64,000 bases of DNA. Origin: Arthrobacter sp. zg-Y1110 (GTDB taxonomy: Bacteria; Actinomycetota; Actinomycetes; Actinomycetales; Micrococcaceae). The stretch is taken from positions 930,001-994,000 of the forward strand of contig NZ_CP104272.1 of assembly GCF_025244865.1 (NCBI RefSeq), read 5' to 3'. How positions within the stretch are numbered: position 1 is the stretch's first letter; every line of letters begins with the position of its first letter. Made by a program: the position numbers and the translations under genes. Shown in pieces: positions 55,849 through 64,000 of this stretch. The notes beneath the pieces were generated by a model. That model worked only from the letters and a program-made list of their open reading frames with translations. It did not search any database and was not told where the DNA came from.

Positions 55849-55930
55849 GGGAGCCTTTCGCTCGGCGGTGCGGACTCAGTGCGGACTCGGTGCGGCGGGA
55901 AACAGGCTCGGGCGAAACCGTCAGCGGAGG

Positions 55931-56995
55931 CTAGCGGTGCAGCCGCTGCGGTGTACCGGCGGACCGCGGAACCGGCACAGCCGCAATCATGGACGCAATA
56001 ATGCTCGTGGCGCTGATCCCCGCTCCGGCGGCCTTGCGCTGCAACAGGAGCCGGTGGGCGAGGACGGGATCCGCCAGCCTCGTCACGTCGTCAGGCAGCA
56101 CGAAATCCCGGCCTTCAAGCGCTGCATAGGCCTTGGCCGCACGGAGCAGCTGCAGGAGGGCCCGGGGGCTGGCACCCAGCCGGAGATCCGGGTGTTCACG
56201 GGTGGCCCGGCCCAGGGAAACCGTGTACTCCTTGACGGCGTCGGAAACGTAGATGTCGCGGACCCTGGCGATCATGGCCGAGGCCTCGCGTATTCCCACC
56301 ACGGGGGTGATGCTGTCCAGGGGCGAGCCGGATTGATGGTTCCCAAGCATTTCCACTTCGGAACGCGCGTCCGGGTAGCCCAGGGAAAGCCGGGCCATGA
56401 ACCTGTCCCGCTGCGCCTCGGGCAGGGGATAGGTCCCCTCCATCTCGATGGGATTCTGCGTGGCAACCACGATGAAGGGGGCCGAGAGCCGGTGGGTGCC
56501 GCCGTCGACGGTCACCTGGTGCTCCTCCATGCATTCCAGCAGAGCGGACTGGGTCTTTGCGGAAGCCCGGTTGATTTCATCGGCGATGACCACGTTGGCG
56601 AACACCGGGCCCTGACGGAATTCGAACCGGTGGCTGTCCTGGTTATAGATGGACACACCGGTGACATCAGACGGAAGCAGATCCGGGGTGAACTGGATAC
56701 GGCTGACTGTGCAGTCAATGGTCCGGGCAAGCGTCTTTGCGAGCATCGTCTTGCCGACCCCGGGAACGTCTTCGAGCAGCACATGCCCCTCGGCAAGCAG
56801 GACCGTCAGCACCAGCCGGGCCGCGTCCTCCTTGCCGTCAATCACCGTATTCACGGCGGCCAGGATCCCCTCTGCCGCTTCGGAGAAGGATTCGGCGTCG
56901 ACCGTGGCGGGAGGGGAATGGAGCGTGGTGGCCGATGGCCGGGAAGGAAAGCCGTTAAGGGACGCTGCGGCGGCAGACGGGATCGGAGCGTCCAT
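55931..56995 (-). CDS. MoxR family AAA+ ATPase
   Basis: A chaperone-like AAA+ ATPase that works with DUF58/VWA partners. The 354-residue protein has Walker A EDVPGVGKT (75-83), Walker B VVIADEINRA, sensor 1 VVATQNPIEMEGTYPLPEAQRDRF (the MoxR signature) and arginine-finger and lid regions. ATG 56995 has GAAGG upstream; about 20 more in-frame codons before it look non-coding. The first 40 residues are poorly conserved and serine/alanine-rich. It leads the three-gene operon; the upstream gap to tatD contains a 10-bp tandem repeat. Confidence 0.94.
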   Translation of the reverse strand: MDAPIPSAAAASLNGFPSRPSATTLHSPPATVDAESFSEAAEGILAAVNTVIDGKEDAARLVLTVLLAEGHVLLEDVPGVGKTMLAKTLARTIDCTVSRIQFTPDLLPSDVTGVSIYNQDSHRFEFRQGPVFANVVIADEINRASAKTQSALLECMEEHQVTVDGGTHRLSAPFIVVATQNPIEMEGTYPLPEAQRDRFMARLSLGYPDARSEVEMLGNHQSGSPLDSITPVVGIREASAMIARVRDIYVSDAVKEYTVSLGRATREHPDLRLGASPRALLQLLRAAKAYAALEGRDFVLPDDVTRLADPVLAHRLLLQRKAAGAGISATSIIASMIAAVPVPRSAGTPQRLHR

Positions 56996-57084
56996 GGACA
57001 CCTTCCATACTCGGCGGTTGCAGCTGCAGCAACCAGACCGCACCTGCGGTGACACGGCAGGTGCGAGTAGGCCCCGCTAGCCGT

Positions 57085-57129
57085 ATTCGACCTGATTCGA
57101 CCTGATTCGGCCTGATTCGATTCGACCTG
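57085..57129. repeat. 10-bp tandem repeat in the moxR-tatD intergenic region
   Basis: ATTCGACCTG at 57085-57094 and 57095-57104, ATTCGGCCTG at 57105-57114, a half unit ATTCG at 57115-57119, then ATTCGACCTG at 57120-57129. It lies 90 bp upstream of moxR and 58 bp upstream of tatD. Confidence 0.85.
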
Positions 57130-57174
57130 CGGGAGCTCCAACAGCAGTTTGTCTGATCAGGCTACTAGCTCACC

Positions 57175-57180
57175 TAGGCT
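57175..57180 (+). promoter_or_regulatory. -10 box TAGGCT, leaderless promoter of tatD
   Basis: TAGGCT ends 7 nt before ATG 57188 and supports that start over the in-frame TTG at 57149. Confidence 0.55.
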
Positions 57181-57187
57181 TAAGAAC

Positions 57188-58123
57188 ATGATTAATCGAA
57201 GTGGATTTGTCCCCGGCAGCACACCGACGGCTTACCTCCCGTCCGCCGAAGACGCCGGAACCGTCCGGCACAAGGGCAAAGGCTATCCGCCGGCGCCTGA
57301 GCCGCTGCCCGTGCCCGTAATGGATAACCACACGCATTTCGACTTTCCCGCCGGTGAGATTGCCGGTGATTTTACGGTTGCCCTCGCCGCTGCCCTTGAC
57401 GCGGCGGAGGCGGCCGGCGTCCAAGGTGCCGTCCAGGTGGGCACCGATCTCGAGTCTTCCCGCTTCACGGCGTCCGCTGTCGACGCCGATCCGCGCCTGC
57501 TTGGTGCAGTGGCCATCCACCCGAACGACGCCCCCGTGCTGGCAGCGGAAGGGACGCTGGAGCCGGCACTCGCCGAGATCGAGGCGCTCGCAGCCCATCC
57601 GCGCATCCGGGCAATCGGCGAAACCGGGCTCGATTACTTCCGGACCGGGGAAGACGGCCGGGAACGGCAGCACTATTCGTTCCGTCGGCACATCGACATC
57701 GCCAAGCGCCTCGGCCTGGCACTACAGATCCATGACCGCGATGCCCATAACGACGTCGTCCGCCTCCTGAAGGAGGAGGAAGCCCCCGACACGGTGGTTT
57801 TCCATTGTTTCTCGGGGGACCGCGAGCTGGCCCGTATCTGCAACGAAAACGGTTGGTACATGTCGTTCTCCGGCACTGTGACCTTCAAGAATTCGCACGA
57901 TCTCCACGAGGCCCTCTCGATCGCGGACCGGAACCTGCTGCTGGTCGAAACGGATGCTCCGTTCCTGACGCCCCACCCGCACCGCGGGCGTCCCAACGCC
58001 AGCTACATGGTCCCGTATACGGTGCGGTCCATGGCAGACCGCATGGGTGTCGACCTTTCCGAGCTGGGAGCAGGATTGGCCGCGAACACTGTCCGGGCCT
58101 ACGGCTCCTGGGCCGAGCAGTAG
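57188..58123 (+). CDS. tatD: TatD family metal-dependent hydrolase
   Basis: TatD proteins are amidohydrolase-fold enzymes with 3'-5' exonuclease/DNase activity. The 311-residue protein has the metal ligands MDNHTHFDF (His48, His50), AIGETGLDYFR (Glu), LALQIHDRDA (His), VVFHCFSGD (His) and LLLVETDAPFLTPHPHRGRPN (Asp), all in order. The first 40 residues (GFVPGSTPTAYLPSAEDAG) are an actinobacterial extension. In M. tuberculosis tatD (Rv1008) precedes rpfB, as here. Downstream 374 bp are non-coding. Confidence 0.95.
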   Translation: MINRSGFVPGSTPTAYLPSAEDAGTVRHKGKGYPPAPEPLPVPVMDNHTHFDFPAGEIAGDFTVALAAALDAAEAAGVQGAVQVGTDLESSRFTASAVDADPRLLGAVAIHPNDAPVLAAEGTLEPALAEIEALAAHPRIRAIGETGLDYFRTGEDGRERQHYSFRRHIDIAKRLGLALQIHDRDAHNDVVRLLKEEEAPDTVVFHCFSGDRELARICNENGWYMSFSGTVTFKNSHDLHEALSIADRNLLLVETDAPFLTPHPHRGRPNASYMVPYTVRSMADRMGVDLSELGAGLAANTVRAYGSWAEQ

Positions 58124-58190
58124 GACACCAGGAAGCACCCGCCGAGGATCGTGCCGCGCCGCGGGCCGCCAAACTACCCGGGGACCCCTG

Positions 58191-58220
58191 TTTGCCCTCA
58201 CATCACGGTTCGGTTACGGT
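58191..58220 (+). promoter_or_regulatory. Candidate rpf promoter
   Basis: TTTGCC (58191-58196), 18-bp spacer and TACGGT (58215-58220) would start a transcript near 58227, leaving a leader of about 270 nt. Confidence 0.4.
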
Positions 58221-58233
58221 AGGGAGCAATTAG

Positions 58234-59643
<1,410 letters not shown>

Positions 59644-59673
59644 CCCAACTGCTCAACGCCGGCTTGCCCTGCC

Positions 59674-60888
59674 TCACCCGGTCGCCATCTCGTGGGCCAG
59701 GGCCGCCGCGTGAGCTGCGCGGTCCTTGGCTCCGGCCGAGCGGAAGCGCTGTTCGCTATCCGCCAGATAGGCGGAACCGGCGTCGGGCCTGCCGGTTCGC
59801 GCCAAGGCCAGGCCGAGGTGGAGGGCCAGCTCGCCCGAGTCCTGGGGTGAGAGCTCACCCCGGTGGGCATACACGTCCGAGAGCATCCAGACAGCCCGCG
59901 CATGCTCGCCGTTGAGGTCCAGCCAGATTCCCCGGCTGTGGTCCGCTTCCAGCCGCTCGGGACCGTCCAGTCCGACTACCGACATGGCCGCCTCGGCATG
60001 CTCTATGCAGGTCAGCGTCTCGTTATCGTGGATGCCCGCCCCGAGCCGCATGGCAGCGGTGGCGTTATTGAAGCGGGCCCACAGCTCGACGTCGACGCCC
60101 GGCTCCAGGAGGTCCGCAGCAGTACGGTGGTGCATCAGCCCGGTGGAGATGTCCCCGCGGCGAAAGGCCACAGTGCCCACTGCCCAGCGGGCCTTACCCT
60201 CGATCTGCCTGCCAACCCCCGTCTCCAGCAGCGGCAGCAGCAGGGTGCGGCAGTAGGTCCATGCCTCGTCCAGTCCGCCCGCTTCGGCCAGTGCGGTGAC
60301 CAGCGCTCCGCACGCGTCAAGGAAGGCAGCCGCACCGAGCCTGGATTCCTGCACCCGCGCCACGGCGCTGCGGGCATGGGCCACAGCCGAGCCCAGTTCG
60401 CCGGCGCCCTGGAAGGCGGTGGCGAGCAGTGTTTCCGCCTGTGCCCGGAGGCCGGGGTACTCCGCAGCCAGGGGATGGCTGGCCAGCAGGAACGCCTTCC
60501 CGATGCAGTCCCGGTAGGCGTGCGTGGTGCAAAGACAGCGGGCTGCCAGATAGGTCATATCCCACCAGGACCGCGGATGCCCCTGCGCGAGTGCCGCATC
60601 CGCTGCGGCATCTGCCAGTGAGCATGCCGCTCCGTAGTCGCGCTCATCCAGCGCCTGCCGGGCGGAAAGCTCCAGGAACAGGGCCGTCTGTTGCCCTGGC
60701 CGGCCCGGGATCGCGCCCGAGGCCAGGCGGTCGGAGAGCAGGCTGACCGCACCCGGAACGGGTTCCCTCCGGCCGACTTCCAGAAGCGAGATCTCACGGG
60801 GCCGAAAAGCCCCGTTTCCTAGCTGGGCCTGCGTCAGGTTTCGCTCCTGCCGCGCCGAACGCAGCTTTTCACCGAATGATTTGCCCAT
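59674..60888 (-). CDS. XRE-type helix-turn-helix protein with TPR-like repeats
   Basis: The 404-residue protein starts with a Cro/C1-type HTH (about 4-55: GEKLRSARQERNLTQAQLGNGAFRPREISLLEVGRREP) followed by about 340 residues of helical hairpins rich in A and L, with the spacing of tetratricopeptide repeats. Such proteins sense peptides or protein partners and regulate transcription, as in the PlcR/Rgg and streptomycete families. ATG 60888 is the start, directly before the HTH. It is convergent with rpf (30-bp gap) and divergent from rsmA. Its target genes are unknown; rpf is a candidate because of proximity only. Confidence 0.82.
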   Translation of the reverse strand: MGKSFGEKLRSARQERNLTQAQLGNGAFRPREISLLEVGRREPVPGAVSLLSDRLASGAIPGRPGQQTALFLELSARQALDERDYGAACSLADAAADAALAQGHPRSWWDMTYLAARCLCTTHAYRDCIGKAFLLASHPLAAEYPGLRAQAETLLATAFQGAGELGSAVAHARSAVARVQESRLGAAAFLDACGALVTALAEAGGLDEAWTYCRTLLLPLLETGVGRQIEGKARWAVGTVAFRRGDISTGLMHHRTAADLLEPGVDVELWARFNNATAAMRLGAGIHDNETLTCIEHAEAAMSVVGLDGPERLEADHSRGIWLDLNGEHARAVWMLSDVYAHRGELSPQDSGELALHLGLALARTGRPDAGSAYLADSEQRFRSAGAKDRAAHAAALAHEMATG

Positions 60889-61125
60889 CGTCGATACCGC
60901 CGATCCCCGGGTGCGGCACTCTGTAACCGGTGCCGGCAATGCGCTCGATGCTACCGGTGGAAACCGGCCGTCGGCAGAGCAGTCCCCGCTTATGGAAGGC
61001 AAAACGGCGAACTCGATTCCCGCACCTTCGAGGCGCACCACTCAGGCAGCGGGAAGACGGTGAGGGGAGTGGACCGGAGGGCCGCACCGGGGTACCCGCG
61101 GCGTCGGCGGACACGCCCGCTCGGC

Positions 61126-61131
61126 TAGTAT
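61126..61131 (+). promoter_or_regulatory. -10 box TAGTAT, leaderless promoter of rsmA
   Basis: TAGTAT ends 6 nt before GTG 61138, with no ribosome site. Confidence 0.6.
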
Positions 61132-61137
61132 TACTGG

Positions 61138-62022
61138 GTGAGAGAATCCGAACCTGCCCCCCGAACACCAGTTCCCGCACTCCTCGGTGCCTCGGATATC
61201 CGGGCGCTGGCAGAGGAACTCGGAGTCCGCCCCACTAAGACCCTCGGCCAGAACTTCGTTATTGACGGAAACACCATCCGCCGGATTGTGGCTGCGGCGG
61301 ACATCGCTCCAGGGGAAACCGTGTTGGAGGTCGGCCCCGGCCTCGGGTCACTGACCCTCGGGCTCCTCGACGCAGCGGAGTCGGTGGTGGCTGTGGAGAT
61401 CGATCCCGTCCTGGCCGGAAAGCTTCCGTCCACGGTGGCGCAGCGGCGGCCGGAAGCGGCCGGCCGGCTGCACGTTGTGCTTGGCGACGGCATGCGGATC
61501 ACCGAGCTGCCCAAGGAGCCGACCGCGCTGGTAGCGAACCTGCCCTATAACGTGGCCGTCCCGGTGGTGCTGCACCTGCTGGAGCATTTCCCGTCCCTGC
61601 AGCACGGCCTGGTCATGGTCCAGGACGAAGTGGCGGACCGGATGGCGGCCAAGCCCGGCTCCAAGACCTACGGGGTGCCCTCGGTGAAAGCCGCCTGGTA
61701 TGCCCAGATGCGCAAGGCCGGCGTCATCGGCATGAACGTGTTCTGGCCGGCACCCAAGATCGCCTCCGGGCTGGTCGGGTTTGTCCGGCACGAACCGCCG
61801 CAGACGCGTGCCACCCGGCAAGAGGTCTTCGCGGTTATCGACGCTGCCTTTGCGCAGCGCCGCAAGACCCTGCGCGCCGCCCTGGCCGGATGGGCCGGCA
61901 GTCCTGCCGAAGCCGAAAAGGCCCTGCGTGCTGCGGGAGTGGATCCCAGCGCCCGCGGCGAGGTCCTGGACATCACGGCATTTGCCCGGATCGCCGAGGC
62001 ACGGAAGCCGCTCATTGCCTGA
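61138..62022 (+). CDS. rsmA: 16S rRNA (adenine(1518)-N6/adenine(1519)-N6)-dimethyltransferase
   Basis: RsmA (KsgA) dimethylates two adjacent adenines in the 3' hairpin of 16S rRNA, a checkpoint of small-subunit assembly; its loss gives kasugamycin resistance. The 294-residue protein has [18 protein letters not shown], the SAM motif [12 protein letters not shown], catalytic NLPYNV and the C-terminal region [18 protein letters not shown] 61138 directly follows a -10 box. ispE begins 19 bp after its stop, so they form an operon with the ABC-F gene. Confidence 0.97.
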   Translation: MRESEPAPRTPVPALLGASDIRALAEELGVRPTKTLGQNFVIDGNTIRRIVAAADIAPGETVLEVGPGLGSLTLGLLDAAESVVAVEIDPVLAGKLPSTVAQRRPEAAGRLHVVLGDGMRITELPKEPTALVANLPYNVAVPVVLHLLEHFPSLQHGLVMVQDEVADRMAAKPGSKTYGVPSVKAAWYAQMRKAGVIGMNVFWPAPKIASGLVGFVRHEPPQTRATRQEVFAVIDAAFAQRRKTLRAALAGWAGSPAEAEKALRAAGVDPSARGEVLDITAFARIAEARKPLIA

Positions 62023-62041
62023 GCGAAAGGAAACCGAAGAG

Positions 62042-62998
62042 ATGGCCGCACCGCGCTCCGTCACTGTCCGGACCCCCGGCAAGATCAATGTGTCCCTGAA
62101 GGTGGGACCGCTGCGTCCGGACGGTTACCACAGCGTGGCCAGCGTCTACCTTGCGGTGTCCCTCTTCGAGGAGGTCACGGCCACGGCGCTGGAAACCGAC
62201 GGGATCCGGTTGACGCTCAGCGATCCCGACGGCCGCCTTCCGCAGGGGGGCATACCCCTGGACGGGGACAACCTGGCCGCCCGTGCCGCCCGGGCCGTGG
62301 CTTCCCGGATCGGCAGGGAGCATCCCGGAGTCCACCTGCACATCACCAAGCGGGTGCCGGTGGCAGGCGGAATGGGAGGCGGCTCTGCGGACGCCGCCGC
62401 CGCATTGGTCGCCTGCAATGAGCTGTGGAACGCGGGCCTGTCTCCGGCTGACTTGGCCGGCCTGGCTGCCGGACTCGGGGCCGATGTACCGTTTGCCCTG
62501 CTCGGCGGTGCTGCTGCCGGGCTCGGCGTGGGGGACCGGCTCACCCCGGTACCGGCACCGCACCGGCTGCACTGGGTCCTCGTCCCGGCACCTTACGGGC
62601 TTTCCACCCCGCAGGTCTACGCCGCCGTCGACCGCCTCCGCACGGGAACCGACGTCGCCGAGCCCACCGAAGCTGACCCGGCGATCCTCGCCGCCCTCGC
62701 CGCCGGGAACACTGCCGCGCTGGCAGGCGTTCTAGAGAATGACCTGCAGCCGGCGGCATTGGAGCTTGCACCCGAACTTGGGACCGTTCTTGAAGCGGGG
62801 ACCCGGCTCGGCGCCCTCGCCGGCATGGTTTCCGGTTCCGGCCCCACCCTGGCCTTCCTGGCCGCGGATGAAGCAGCTGCGACCGCCCTGGCCGCCGCAC
62901 TGCGCACCGAAGGCCACTCGGCCCTGGCCGTTTACGGGCCGGCCGACGGCGCCGTGACGGCTGCCGACACCACCGCACCTCAGACGCACAGAAAGTAG
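62042..62998 (+). CDS. ispE: 4-(cytidine 5'-diphospho)-2-C-methyl-D-erythritol kinase
   Basis: IspE phosphorylates CDP-methylerythritol in the MEP route to isoprenoids, the precursors used by the cis-prenyltransferase at 10.7 kb. The 318-residue GHMP kinase has PGKINVSLKVGPLRPDGYH, the ATP loop VPVAGGMGGGSADAAAAL and SGSGPTLAFLA. ATG 62042 lies 19 bp after rsmA with AAAGG upstream; upstream codons in the same frame overlap rsmA. The C-terminal 20 residues are extra. The ABC-F gene begins 6 bp after its stop. Confidence 0.96.
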   Translation: MAAPRSVTVRTPGKINVSLKVGPLRPDGYHSVASVYLAVSLFEEVTATALETDGIRLTLSDPDGRLPQGGIPLDGDNLAARAARAVASRIGREHPGVHLHITKRVPVAGGMGGGSADAAAALVACNELWNAGLSPADLAGLAAGLGADVPFALLGGAAAGLGVGDRLTPVPAPHRLHWVLVPAPYGLSTPQVYAAVDRLRTGTDVAEPTEADPAILAALAAGNTAALAGVLENDLQPAALELAPELGTVLEAGTRLGALAGMVSGSGPTLAFLAADEAAATALAAALRTEGHSALAVYGPADGAVTAADTTAPQTHRK

Positions 62999-63004
62999 TA
63001 CCGA

Positions 63005-64000
63005 TTGGCACACCTGCTTGGTGCTGAAAACCTCAGCATTTCCTTTGGCACGCGCACCATCCTGGACGGCGTTTCGCTCGGCCTCGAGGAAGGCGACCGG
63101 ATCGGCATGGTCGGCCGCAACGGCGACGGCAAGTCGACCCTGATGAGCCTGCTGGCCGAACGGCAGACCCCCGACGACGGCCGCGTGACCCGCCGCCGTG
63201 ATGTCACCGTGGGCTACCTGGACCAGACGGACGTACTGGACGGGGACCTGACCGTCGGCCAGGCCATCGTCGGCGACGCGGCGGACTACGAATGGGCGTC
63301 CAACGCACGGATCCGTGACGTGATGAGCGGCCTGGTGCAGGAAGTGGACTGGAACGCGCAGGTCTCCTCCCTGTCCGGCGGGCAGAAGCGCCGCGTGGCG
63401 CTGGCCAAGCTGCTCACCGGCGACGACGACGTCATCATGCTGGACGAGCCCACCAACCACCTCGACGTCGAAGGCGTGGCCTGGCTGGCCCGGCACCTGA
63501 AGCAGCGCTGGCGGCCCTCCGACGGGGGCCTGCTGGTGGTCACCCACGACCGCTGGTTCCTGGACGAAATCTGCACCCGGACCTGGGAAGTCCACGACGC
63601 GATGGTGGATCCGTTCGACGGCGGGTACGCCGCCTACGTGCTGGCCCGCGCCGAGCGTGACCGGATGGCCTCCGTGGTGGAAGGCAAGCGCCAGCAGCTG
63701 GTCAAGAAGGAACTGGCCTGGCTGCGCCGCGGCGCCCCGGCCCGGACCGCCAAGCCCAAGTTCCGCATCGAGGCCGCGAACAACCTGATTGCGGACGTCC
63801 CCGAACCCCGCGACACGCTGTCCCTGAACAAGATGGCCACCGCCCGCCTGGGCAAGGACGTCCTGGACCTGGAGAACGTCTCCCTGACGCTCGGGGATAC
63901 CGACCTGTTCCGCAACATCACCCTGCGCCTGGCCCCGGGGGAGCGGCTGGGCCTGGTGGGTGTCAACGGTGCCGGCAAGACCACCCTGCTGCGCCTGCTC
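63005..64000 (+). CDS. ABC-F family ATPase (partial, runs off the window)
   Basis: A soluble protein with two ABC domains, no membrane part; ABC-F proteins act on the ribosome, in translation control or antibiotic protection. The 332 codons present begin at TTG 63005 (AHLLGAENLSISFGTRTIL): Walker A GRNGDGKST (37-45), signature LSGGQ (123-127), Walker B VIMLDEPTNHLD (143-154), an interdomain linker rich in R and K (about 215-260) and the second Walker A GVNGAGKTT near 319-327 at the edge. The linker is short, more like Uup/EttA types than resistance proteins, but the C-terminus is needed. It is the third gene of rsmA-ispE-ABC-F. Confidence 0.93.
   Translation, partial: MAHLLGAENLSISFGTRTILDGVSLGLEEGDRIGMVGRNGDGKSTLMSLLAERQTPDDGRVTRRRDVTVGYLDQTDVLDGDLTVGQAIVGDAADYEWASNARIRDVMSGLVQEVDWNAQVSSLSGGQKRRVALAKLLTGDDDVIMLDEPTNHLDVEGVAWLARHLKQRWRPSDGGLLVVTHDRWFLDEICTRTWEVHDAMVDPFDGGYAAYVLARAERDRMASVVEGKRQQLVKKELAWLRRGAPARTAKPKFRIEAANNLIADVPEPRDTLSLNKMATARLGKDVLDLENVSLTLGDTDLFRNITLRLAPGERLGLVGVNGAGKTTLLRLL

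Noticed and set aside
57085..57129. CRISPR array
   Set aside because: Units are 10 bp and contiguous, without spacers, and no cas genes are in the window.

Overview
The window is a 64 kb piece of a high-GC actinobacterial chromosome, most likely Arthrobacter or a close relative in the Micrococcaceae (inference). Direct pointers are a mycothiol-conjugate amidase (Mca), a WhiB Fe-S regulator, a GAF-ANTAR protein, a resuscitation-promoting factor, a short-chain cis-prenyltransferase of the Rv1086 type, a protein O-mannosyltransferase and several proteins of actinobacteria-only families (DUF4307, DUF4245, DUF3499, DUF5719, TIGR03089). I see 57 genes, two of them cut by the window edges. There are no rRNA or tRNA genes, no insertion sequences, no prophage and no CRISPR array.

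Layout. 1-5 kb: end of a Bax inhibitor-like membrane protein, a GAF-ANTAR regulator, an aldose epimerase, an AI-2E family permease, threonine deaminase and a rhomboid protease. 5-14 kb: greA, DUF4307, mca, a small membrane protein, a DUF255 thioredoxin-like protein, trhA, a cis-prenyltransferase, PIN-PhoH, a prepilin peptidase and a Nudix hydrolase. 14-20.6 kb: a tetR-DHA2 efflux pair, fumC, beta-carbonic anhydrase, DUF4245 and glpX. As I recall the M. tuberculosis map, much of 5-20 kb follows Rv1080c to Rv1101c. 20.6-22.6 kb: a TspO-like protein and a FemAB-like transferase. 22.7-27.1 kb is the clearest accessory block: an MHS-type permease, 4-hydroxy-2-oxovalerate aldolase, acylating acetaldehyde dehydrogenase and a divergent IclR regulator, with lower GC than its surroundings.

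27-46 kb is an envelope and housekeeping block resembling the Rv3248c-Rv3277 region: manA, an LCP ligase, purE, purK, gtrA, TIGR03089, whiB, a very large membrane glycosyltransferase, DUF5719, a minimetalloprotease-like protein, DUF3499, a Trm112-like protein, ahcY, RDD, SpoIIM and an acidic DUF1461 membrane protein. 46-64 kb: acyl-CoA ligase, pmt, rsmI, an aldehyde dehydrogenase, a transglutaminase/DUF58/MoxR operon, tatD, rpf, an XRE-TPR regulator, rsmA (ksgA), ispE and an ABC-F ATPase; pmt-rsmI and tatD-rpf-rsmA-ispE follow Rv1002c-Rv1011.

Two features stand out beyond gene content. At least 17 genes have a TANNNT -10 box ending 5-8 nt before the start codon and no Shine-Dalgarno, so leaderless transcription looks common here. 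The large glycosyltransferase has no ATG, GTG or TTG that keeps its catalytic domain whole; the best start is an ATT overlapping the whiB stop. Nine strong hairpin terminators, six of them between convergent genes, mark the transcription units. No wholly new multi-gene system can be shown from sequence alone; the dmpFG-like permease island is the best candidate for uncharacterised metabolism.
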